Below, in pieces: positions 48,682 through 59,330 of a stretch of 64,000 nt of DNA. The notes below the pieces were generated by a model. It made no database searches, had not been told where the DNA came from, and saw nothing but the letters and a program-made list of their open reading frames with translations. The position numbers and the translations under genes were made by a program. How positions within the stretch are numbered: position 1 is the first letter of the stretch; each line of letters opens with the position of its first letter. Source of the stretch: Oxytricha trifallax (lineage: Eukaryota; Ciliophora; Spirotrichea; Sporadotrichida; Oxytrichidae); the NCBI GenBank assembly GCA_000711775.1, contig ARYC01003299.1, positions 1-64,000 on the forward strand, read 5' to 3'.

Positions 48682-50150
48682 ATGGTAAATATATAGTTGC
48701 TCAATTAACTAAACTTTATTATTAAAAGATATCCTAATACTTCTGTCTTCGCAGCAATTTATTTATTAATCCTGCTCTATGCAAAACTTCGTAGGAAAAT
48801 AAAGTTTCTACTTCAATTTTCTTAAAACTCAGATTTGGCTAAGATAATTCTTTCGAAATCTCATTTGAATAATATGGTAAGGTTCTTAATCTTAATGATC
48901 CTAATCAAATTGCTACTATAATATAATCTATATTTAGTTTTATAAACCATCATTAAAATTTAAACGATTTAACAATATACTAACTTCTCTTGTCTTATAG
49001 CATTTTATTCCAAGTTTCTTCCTGCCATCATGTCATTAGTAAATAGCTATGAACCCACTAATGGAGAGTGTCTTGAAATATTTAAATCCAATCCAATTTA
49101 AGAGAGAGATATTTACTTTTCACGATGGAGGCCATATTGCCATTGACTGGGTTGATGAGATTCCAAAAAATTTGAGTTAATTAACAACTTAATAAAATGA
49201 TCCAAAAATAACCAACCTTATTGAAAAGAGACCCATTGTAATTGTATTACCTGGTCTAACTAGTAATAACAACGAAATTTATGTTTTAAGCTTATTGATT
49301 GAAGCAAAATAGCATGGATTCTAGGCTGTTTTAGTAAATTATAGAGTGGCTTCTGATCTCGAAATTCATAATACCTAGTACTTAACTATATTCTTCAGAG
49401 CCCAAAATAATATTGTGCAGCTAGCACAGATGACTTGAGAGAGCCTTTGGACTACATCTACAAGAAATATTGTTGTGATAAGTCGAGTTAAAAACTTTAA
49501 AAATTTGTGTCTAATTGGGAACTCAATGGGAGCAAATATAGTGGCCAACTATTTGGGCGAAGAAGCTGAAATTTAAGAGTAATCTCAAATGAACTTTGGA
49601 ATGAATTCTTTCTAGCAGAAAGAAAAATCTGACCTCAAAATTCCGGGTGCCTGCTGCGTACAATCGCCGATGAGTATGTGGGAAACTGGAAATTCTATTT
49701 AGAATTCCTTTATGGAATGTACTACAAAGTTATTGGCCAAAACTTGAAGAAAAAAGTTTCAAAATACGCAGATATATTACATGGTGAGTACCTCACCAAC
49801 AATAAAGTTGATTTCAATTAAACCTTAAAAAGATAAGAACAGTCACTGATTATGATATTCATGTGACTAGTAAAGTATTCGGATATGAAACCATAAATAA
49901 TTATTATGATAAGGCTTCTAGTGTGCATCGCATCCCCCAAATATCAGTCTCAACCTTTATTTTGATGTTTAAAGACGATCCTATTATTGGAGAGAAAGCA
50001 TATGATTACGAAATTTGTTAGAAAAACAAGAATATTATTCTTGGTGTAACTGATTATGGATGTCACCTTAGCTATTTAGAACATGTTTATAGCTCAAAAT
50101 AATGGTTCGTGAAATCTGTATTTGAATGTCTCAATGCTATTAAAGAATGA
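48682..50150 (+). CDS. ABHD1/3-type alpha/beta hydrolase, copy 2
   Basis: About 450 residues, close to the family length. An N-terminal anchor helix (AAIYLLILLYAK) and SKSHLNNM lie in exon 1. A 124-nt intron follows, then FHDGGHIAIDW and RPIVIVLPGLTSNNNE. The catalytic Ser is in LIGNSMGAN (about residue 240), the Asp in KDDPIIGE (about 390) and the His in DYGCHLSYLE (about 420). The C-terminus is VFECLNAIKE with TGA 50148-50150. No IES or transposon is seen where copy 1 has them. There is a one-base excess near 49515 just before the Ser motif and frame steps near 49780-49850, so its integrity is uncertain. Confidence 0.75.
48877..49000 (+). other. Intron of hydrolase copy 2
   Basis: GTAAGGTTCT...GTCTTATAG, 124 nt. 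It joins LNNM to HFIPSFFL. Confidence 0.7.
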
Positions 50151-50310
50151 TATAATTACAATTAATTAAATATTTTTTATTTTTTTATTATATTAATGAA
50201 AATAATTATCATTAATTTTCTTTTAGATATATACTATAAATTATATCTTTTCATAATTATTCAGAAATGATATAGTAAATACTAGAATTTATTCGATAAT
50301 CATGCTCAAT

Positions 50311-53300
50311 TCATAAATTAAGTTTTTCCTTTAACGTCTTTAAGAACAATTTTTTCTTCTCTTTTTCAGCTTTATCAGTACTTTAAAATTTCTTTATCAT
50401 CTTGTTAGCCTAATATTATTAATATTTATTTTAATTATATATCAATGCATTTTTGTAAATAAAATGTGCAAATATTTAATTTATATAATATTAAGATTTT
50501 TATGTCTCTGAGTAATCTTTAACTCTTTCGTATAAATCGCCAATTTCAATCATCATTCTGACTCTCTCAAAAATCTTCTTATCTTCGCTGCTTATTGCTT
50601 ATAGGTATTATTCTAGAGTGTTAATGCTTCTTCGAAATTCAAAAGTTTTTCAAGTATTTAGCTTTTCAAGATAAACTTTAAGTGAAAATAATTAATCTTA
50701 ATATTTAAAAAGTAATTTGAAAGATTTCTTAAAAATAAATGAAAATTTAGGAAATTATTTTGATAAGAATTATTTTAACGAATAAGGTTTATAAATATCA
50801 ACGAGAAGGGTATTGGTTTAATCTGAGACATCATACTTATATAAATCTATATTTAGTCAATTTAATATTAAACTTTGTTTTACTGCTCTAACCTTTCAAA
50901 ATTTTAAGCTATTTATAAGGATCTGAATTCATTAAAAAACAAGAATTGATAAGGTATTTAATTTAATAAAATTGATAATTTTAAATCCTTTTAATTTTAG
51001 TATTTAACAGAATTTCGATGCTCTTATCATTAGTATTGGCATATCTATCTCTCAAGTTGATTTTAATTGGTGAATAATCTCTCCTTAATTTTTCCCCCAA
51101 AACCCCTTTACCTTGTATTTATTAAACAGGGAAATAGCCTAGTTTAATCTACTTCATTAGTCCTCTAAGAATAGTTATTGATTATTGATATTATCCCATT
51201 TCACTATAAACATCAGCTATATCTATCTGTAAATCTCTAATTTAATGAGAATAATCGAATTATTATGATTTTTATCTAACTTGTTCTTAATAAATATTTT
51301 TTAAAGTAAGAGCCAAGAGTTTCTAAGTATTTTGAGTGATAGTGGCCTACATAATATATTTACTAGAGCATTTAAAAGGATGATATTTGAATCTCTAAAA
51401 CTTCTGAGTCTTGCCAATCTAAATATTCACACTCTTACAGACACTATTGATTAAACTTAATGAATATTGGAGGATGATTAAAATATTTTATAAAATTAAT
51501 TAAATTACCTCTATTTGAAAGCTTAAATAGCTTCATTATTCTATTGAGTTTCTAGCAAAATTCTTCCTCTTTGTTATAGAATTTCACATTATCGCAACTT
51601 TATCTCTTTTTAAATATTATCCTTTTATTAATTTTCAGTTTAAACTGACACTCTTGAGTAAGACGCTCGCTTATCCTTTTCTTTTTTAGGATAATCAGAG
51701 CTATCCTCTAAGAATATTTATTGCTAATTTTGGGTGTCAAACACACTTTACCCTTTAAATATACTGAGGTTATTTTAGTTCTCATTTGCTTCGATTATCA
51801 AAGATTAAAGAAATCTTTGAGAATATTCTAGCTTCAGCATTTCCTCGTCAAATCTATTTAGTTTTAAGAGTGGCATGCTTAAATTAAAGTAAAAGCTACA
51901 GAGTTACCATACATCTTAAACTGTTATAATATTGTGATGAGAAATTTAATTTATTTAAGAGTCTGCTCTTTGAAATGGAATTTAGTTCTTAATCAAGTAT
52001 ATTTTAATATAAATCAAGTCATTAGTGAGGATTTCTAAAAATAACCAAGATTAAATTGATATTAATTTCTCAATAATCTTGAAAAAGTAAAAGTTATTGC
52101 TAATGTTTATTTAATCTCCCTCTTGAATTGCCTGCATATTTTAATTTAAAAATTCATCAGTAGCAATATCTTCTTCGCTTCTAAATAGTGACTGGAAATC
52201 ATAGGTAAAATCTACATAGTGCTCTTCACTATAAAAATATTCGTTCTCCTTTAAAAATTTGACTCTCTAATTTGTAATTTAAATTATTTCGTTATAGATC
52301 AAATTAGCATCCCAGCTAGGCCTTGGCATAGCTAACAATCTGCTTGCTTAAAATATTTTTTATAGAACTTCGAGTGATAAATCTAGATACAGTTATTTTA
52401 ATAGGAAAAGTTATTTCTGATAGTACTTTATTGACTCAGCAAATACATTCTAATATTTAGATTCAAAATGCGAGATTAGATATTTTAAAATTTTGAAGTA
52501 AGCTTATGTGTTTCAGCAATCATCTCAAGTATGTCGATCATAGTAAATTTATTAGTGCATAAATCTTTGGCTTTATTTAATTCCTCAAAAACAGTTGCCT
52601 TCTAATATCCCATTTAATAAGCTCTCTTTGCCTTGATATATTACAAAAATACAATCGACCAATCCAATAAGTATTCAAAGATGGAATTCTTGTAATTTCT
52701 AATCCTTTTTTTATTTGGACAAAACAGTAATATTTTGGGAAATATTAGGTCTTGCTTATGGTTAATTTTCACTTTAAAATTAAAAATAGATTTCGTTTTA
52801 GAGATGATATAGAATTTTATCGACTTAAGTATATTATTGGTGACGGAAAACCTGCTCTAAATCGAGGATTTTCATTATCAAATTTAAAGCAGTAGATTTG
52901 AATCTTCAAACTACAGTGCTTTACAATTTTATTGAAGGTAATATTGATTGTTTTCTCTTAAAATATTCTATAAGTTTTATTGCTACAGTGCTGAAATTTT
53001 GATATAAAAATTCCTCAAATTTCCTGATAACATCATACAGTTTGAAGTTTGATTCTTTTCTCATTAATGCGCTTAATACTTCAATTAAAAAACTAGCAAA
53101 ATCAGGATTGCTAGTAAGAGTATCATTATTAAATAGCTATGCAAGGGCTTATCTATCAGCTAGAAACAACTCTTATCTAGTATATTGAATATTAAACTGA
53201 TCTTCTTAATTGATACCTTACATTATCGTAGGCATATTATGCTGATTCAAACCTCTTAGCTTATACATTTACTGCTGTTGATTGATTTAGTTTGAGTTAA

Positions 53301-55256
53301 GATTGACATCAGAGTCAGATCTAGTCTAAATATTTGATTCTACTCTCTATAGTAACAGTTCTTACTCTATTTCATTCGGTCTTTTTTGACTTTCAAATTC
53401 TTGTTTACTGTTGAAATTGCTACTCTTAAACTATAACAACTCTTGCTGCTATTATTTCTGCTCTTCACTAAGTATAATTGATAAATTGAATCCTATTATC
53501 TTAAGAAGATACTCTTCATTGATGAATAAGTTTTCTGCATCTATGGCTCCATGATAAATCCCCTTACTGTCATGTTCTGCTAAAATTTACAGACCTTGAT
53601 AGTGTAGATAAACTAATTTCTCTTAAGTAGATATTTATTGTGTAGGCACTCGCTAAAGTTTTGTTTCTGAGTTAATGTTCAATGGTTGAGCAGGGAGAAA
53701 GGATTATAGAGTATAAGTTTATTATTAAGCAGTTAAGTGCAAATAAGCTAGTAGAGATTTACCAGGCTTATCGAGGAAGAAAAATTCATATTACAATTTG
53801 TAGACCATGCTTCAAACTTCCTTATAGCTAAGTTAAAAATATAAAATAATTAAAGTTTCCGAGATATGGTTTTAAAGTTGATTTTCTTATGAATTCTATT
53901 TTGTATCGCTCTCTGAACAATATATCATATGCCCTTAGAAATAGTCTTTTCCAGCTTATATTCTATGCATAATTTTATCCCAAAAACTGCTCTATCCAAT
54001 AAATTCAACCTTAATCTCAGTTTACTATTCATCACAATCCTAATCAATATGTATTTTTCTATGAGAATTTCTATAAATTTCTATTAACTCATTCTCATAT
54101 TGATGAGATTATTCTCTTTTTTTCATTAGATGCTAATCATTAGGGATTATATGTTACTCAGCTTTATAGAGTGATTAAAACTGAGTGAATTGCGTTTATG
54201 GTTGAAACTAAGCATTTTTAGATTTCTATTTTTATAGCCCTATTACATTTTTCTATTTGTATTGGTTCTTTCTTATCGAGTGTTTTATAATTAGAAATAA
54301 GGAAAATGCTATATTAAACCTTAAAATATTTAATAGTTTTCTGCTGTGTGATTAAAGCATGTTATACACATTTTCATCTATTATGGTTGTTATCTCCTAA
54401 GAAAATTCATCCCTCAAATCTTCAGTTAATAAATTTATTCTTAAGATATAAATAGAAATTGTAAATGGAATTGTCTTTAATTATTATTATTAAGTTGTGT
54501 TTAATGATCGCCAATAAACAAGTAATCTCTAGATTAGTTATCATTTTCTAATATTCTATTCTCTTATTACTGGCCTATTGATTTAAATCCTTAAAATATT
54601 GATTAAAAAGTGAATTTTTATGCTACACTTGCTAGTAAGTAAGTATCAGTTCTGTCACCTCTATACAGGCTAAGCTTCCTATAAGTCTGATATGAGTAAT
54701 TCATTAGATACCTCTACTATTGATTTTATTTCGTCTATAATTACATTATATTTTAATCTAATTGTGAGTTTGCAATCTTTTACTCAGAGTTTTATAGTGA
54801 TTTAAGACTGCTGTCATTATTTTGTTTCTTGAATGCTTGAGATTTACTATTTTTGTGAGAACTTGAATTGGAAATCTGGGATTTTAAGTTTGAGTCTTCT
54901 TCAAGTATTATGACATTTTTCTTAGAGATATGCTTTGAAACTGGTTTAGCGTTTTTCATAATAAACTATACTTCTTCTTGAATATATTGCTCTTCATGCG
55001 ATAAATATTAATCTTCGACTAATCCACCGATCTGTGTAAGTTCTAATTGCCTGTCTATTTTTTCATGTTTATAATCTCCAAATTCTCCAAAATTATTCTC
55101 ATAATTAATAGTTAATTGCTGCTTTTTTGTATATTAATTTTGGAAGTACTGAGGTTTATAGAGCTTAACAACTGATTTTTTCCTGGATTATTTCTGAAAT
55201 TAAGCATTCAATTGAGCTTCACTAGATTTATGGCTAAAAGTGTTTTGATTCCCCAT
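50311..55256 (-). CDS. Pseudokinase with long helical C-terminus, predicted N-myristoylated
   Basis: Starts MGNQNTFSHKSSEAQLNAQF at 55256; MGNQ fits an N-myristoylation signal, which would place it at membranes. The first frame is open to 54418 and includes the start of a kinase domain (YRKLSLYRGDRTDTYLLASV). After an AT-rich gap, a second frame (53819-52905) gives YEFFFLDKPGKSLLAYLHL, the catalytic loop GIYHGAIDAENLFINEE and LLKIIGFNLS. HRD is changed to HGA and DFG to GFN, so catalysis is unlikely. A long helical tail follows to a basic C-terminus (KKKLLFLKTLKEKL), TGA 50311-50313. Kinases with helical-repeat tails (ULK4, STK36) are possible relatives. An in-frame TGA lies near 52905. Confidence 0.6.
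51094..51106. repeat. Internal telomere-like tract C5A4C4
   Basis: CCCCCAAAACCCC in an AT-rich region inside the pseudokinase gene. No TBE end sequence follows it. On the coding strand it would read RGFGGK. Confidence 0.5.
52911..52992 (-). other. IES with 10-bp pointer in the pseudokinase gene
   Basis: CTACAGTGCT occurs at 52911-52920 and 52983-52992. The unit is 72 bp, a multiple of three, so the frame is the same with or without it. A repeated coding segment is an alternative to an IES. Confidence 0.6.
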
Positions 55257-55539
55257 TTTATGTATATTATTTTATAATTATAGAGATTTGGAATACAAGT
55301 TATTTCACTTACTAATATTTACGATTATAATTAATATCTTTAATTTAATAAATTTATTATATATTATTGATTTAAGTCGTATACTCATGTATATAAATAA
55401 AATAAAAAGAGTGAGATAGTTATTGAAATTTTATTGAAAATCTATAAAGAAACTAAAATAATCTTGCATTATATATTACTTTGTTGTAGTTTTTAATTGT
55501 AATCATAACTTCTGAATCATAGGTCTATTTCTTTTCAAA

Positions 55540-58500
55540 TCAAATTAATTAATTAATAGTTGACTGGAACTGCTCACATAATAATAATATCTGTATTTAA
55601 AAAGCTAAAATCTATATTTACAAATTATATATAATTCGATTAATTGTGACAAGGTTGCTGAACTCCAAATTCTAATTCTTAGTCTTTCTTAACAGCTTCT
55701 TGTTTCTAATGTTATATTTATTCTTGCGTTTCTTATCTCTCTTTTTAATCTCACTATGATTGTTATTCATATAAACACCACCCCAGTCTGAGATTTATTT
55801 ACGATTATTTTATTTAGGTTATCAGTGATAATACTCAAAGCTTGATATGTAGGATTGCAAGTCATATCATTGTATTTTTTCAACATTTCCTCTGATTTAG
55901 CCCCTTCAATAGTTATAATTTAATATAGTATAAATGGCTTTAATGAAATAAATAAGTGACATATTAATATACATAATAAGAATTGAGAGCAAAAATAATA
56001 TTATATAAATCAGGTACTTAGACTGGAAGGAATGTAGGAATAAAGCTTTCATGATTGACGAAGACCGTAGTAATCTATTGTAAGCTTTGATATCTTTATC
56101 TTCGAAAGTATTAAGCAATTTTTTTGCCATCGGTATCAATTCTGAACCTATTTTCTTGCATCAATCTTATATAAAAACCAACAATAAATCAAATTTTGAT
56201 TAATTTTACATTAAAAAATGAAATAAGAACAAAGCTATTATTAATAATATATATTATTTTAAAATCTTACTGAGTGAGTTTAAGAATATCGTTCATTCCA
56301 AGTGCAACTGTTTTATCATTTTTATTTTCAGAAGATGTTTCACTCGTCACTTTATCTTTGTCACTTTCTTACTATTTATCTAGCTTCTCAATTATCTTAT
56401 TTATTAGCTTATTTAGTTGTTGATTTGAGGAAAGAATAACCATAAACCATCTATCTTACTCGCTTGATAAAATTGGATTATTTATTATAAATATCTTATA
56501 ATTTATAGAAACAGTGATAGTTTACTATGTCTGAATGTAGAACTAGTGGCCTTTCTCTGCTTCTCATATTTCTTTGGATTGAAGTATTCATCAAATTTAT
56601 GTTATTAAGATTATTACTCAATCACAAATTCTATTCTTGAGAGGTTTAGTTTTATTAAACTTAGCTCCTAAATGCAGGATGTCACCTTATCATTTATATT
56701 AATGTAGATTTTATCAATAATTGATATTTGATTTTTGCAAGAATCAAAATCCACATTCTAGTTTGATGAATATCTTTTGAGCAAATTTAAGGAAAGGTTG
56801 AAGTTAATAAAAAACATAAATAATAAGACTTATTTATCAAAGATCGATTCCTTAGCTTAACTAAGCAGGCCAATTCTAATAAACTTCCCACACTTCACTG
56901 CACTCAAAGGGTTCCTTCCTATTCAATATCCTCTGCAATACTATCAGACCAACCTTCCCAAAGTGTTTCTTGATAATACTTAGAATTTTAGAGAAATATG
57001 CTTTGTAGAGTTGGTATTTGCTCTCTCTCTCAAATATATATCGTACTCAATGTCATCATCTTCATCTGGATTGCTGCTATCTGAAGAATGCTTATTTTCC
57101 TCTTCATTTGCTAAAGGAAAGTGTTCGTCTAACTCACTAAGCACTGAATCGTGGTAGCTATTATCATCTTCATCGTTGTCATCCGCTTGGTGATTTGAGA
57201 GAGTAAGATCTTCATCAATTTCATTATTAATATAGTATTAATTTGATGATAAAGTACTTTAAAACTAAATACCAAATAATAATTCAGCATTTAAAAGCCT
57301 GTTTCTTATATCAATATCACTACCTCCATTAATTTACTCTTCCTCCTCAATATCTGAATCTGCGTTGGGTTCATTATGCATATCTAAATTGATTGGTTTA
57401 ATAAACTAAATAAAAAGAGTTAATATTGCTCCCAAATGAATCCAGGTCTTGTGCGTGGGTGTATATTTAATAACTACTAACTTTCTCTGAAAGTTTACTA
57501 TCTTCTCAAAGGCACATTTGAGCTGTTACTGTCGCTTGAAAAATAAGCGCCAAAATTTAAGAGATCCGATCTAACACCTTGATTTTTAGTTCTTGATGTT
57601 TCTGGGTTTAAGTTAATCACAGATATATATATATATACAAATGAAAGTTAATTTGATTGATTCCCATTAATTTGGAAATTTTTTGTAATATTAGAGTTTT
57701 CAATCGATGGTCTGGTAGATCTATCAAATATCTCAAAATTACTATTCTATGATAGCCAATGAGGTCTATAGTTTAGAAATGGATTACTTTACACAGTGCT
57801 ATTATTGTTATTTTGATTGGTGGTTGAAATCCTGCGAGTATTAGAAGGGTAGCCCATCCAATTCAAAAATGAACTCGGTGAAATTAATTGATCTTGCTCG
57901 TCTTATGATTCAAGGTTTAAGCCGCCTATCCTTTGTTTCTCATAAATAGATAATATTAAAAAATACTCTCTTTATAAAAACAAAGGTATAATTTAATTCT
58001 TATAAAATTGAATTTTCTGTTTCTTTAGTTATTCAAAATTTGTACTCTTCTTGATTAAGGTCTACTAAATCTATCTTTACCTGCATTTAAATCAGCGTTT
58101 CAAGCGAGAGTTCTTCTTTAAGTCCTATCTCTAATTTGATTTGCAATGCCTACGTGTAGATTAGCTCGGGATGCAGTTCTTCTCAAACCAACTAAACTGC
58201 CACTTGATCTTCCTATTATTCTTAGTCTTACTCTTTATGCAAAGAGATCATCTGTAATTCTTTAATTACCTAAATAATTATTAAGCATAGAATCTTTCTA
58301 ATGTAGGGATCTAGAAGAAAAATATACTTTTTTAGATCCTTCATTATAATTAATGTTTAGTTCTTGAGCTACTTAATCCTTAAACTCCAGTGTTTCTCAA
58401 CCAAGAAGCTGATAAACCTCTAATATTAGTGCTTTGCTATCTAGAAAATGTGCTAGATGATCTGCGTTCATTTCTGATTTTAATCTGGCTGATGTGTGGC

Positions 58501-59054
58501 TCCATGATAATACCGCGCATACTCTAAGTAGAATGAGGACTAGAAATTTATGTAGCTTGGTTTAAGTTACTTACTTATTCTTAAGATGAGGATTACGAAG
58601 AGGAAGAGTCTTCCCAACTATAGGGATCTTGCTGCTAGATGCGACGATATCTCTATCTTAACTCTCTGATCTCTCTGCCAGCGTTTTCCAGTTGGTTTCT
58701 CGCTAAGCTATATGCTCTGAAGAGTATATCTTAAATAAGGTTAAAATCTCCATTCTTTATAAAAAAGAGTATTTCTTCACTAGATCCCTCAAGTTAATCA
58801 TCTAAGTCTTCATCTCTAGCTCTGATAGCATCCTGTTCATTCCATATTTCCTCGATCTCCATCTACAAATCATTAGCATTCATCAAAATGCCTGATCCAA
58901 ATGCATGAGAATCCCGCCGATTCTCTCTATTATTAGAGTCTTAATTTAACAAGGAATCGTTATCATCAGAGTCTTCCTCCAAATTGTTATTTTCACCTTA
59001 AAAACTGGAATCGTCATCATCGTCTTCTTCATCCAGTTCAAGCACTATGTTCAT
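55540..59054 (-). CDS. Large acidic, Ser/Asn-rich protein of unknown function
   Basis: ATG 59054 (MNIVLELDEEDDDDDSSFQG). A long intact frame to 58341 contains MEIEEIWNEQDAIRARDEDL and RAYSLARNQLENAGREIREL. A basic part follows (FAQRVRLRIIGRSSGSLVGL), then an Asn-rich part (FLNWMGYPSNTRRISTTNQN) and acidic blocks (EEEEQINGGSDIDIRNRLLN; SNPDEDDDIEYDIYLRERAN). Next come ordered helices (YFSKILSIIKKHFGKVGLIV; LNRKEPFECSEVWEVYQNW). Near the end are FDEYFNPKKYEKQRKATSST, LIPMAKKLLNTFEDKDIKAY and a Lys/Arg-rich tail (KKRDKKRKNKYNIRNKK), stop about 55540. The basic tail would suit a nuclear protein. There are in-frame TGAs after HQLQ and TLA. Interruptions near 56150-56290 and 55985 look like IES. 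Confidence 0.55.
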
Positions 59055-59330
59055 AAAGTCTTCAAAATTTCATCTTTAAGATTGCGATGATTATTAAGTT
59101 TAATTTTGTGGAGATCAAAAATTGCTAAAATTATAGCGATAAAATGTATATTTAAAAAAATGAATGAAGATTTTACTGTATAATTTAATTGATTAAAATA
59201 GTAATTTATTTTGATTAAAAGTTCTAAGTATATGTCTTAAATATTGGCATAAAAAACCATCTTAAATAATTTCTGTTCAATCTGGTATCAATGACTCTAG
59301 AATGTTAATTGCTATTAGAGCCATCAAACA

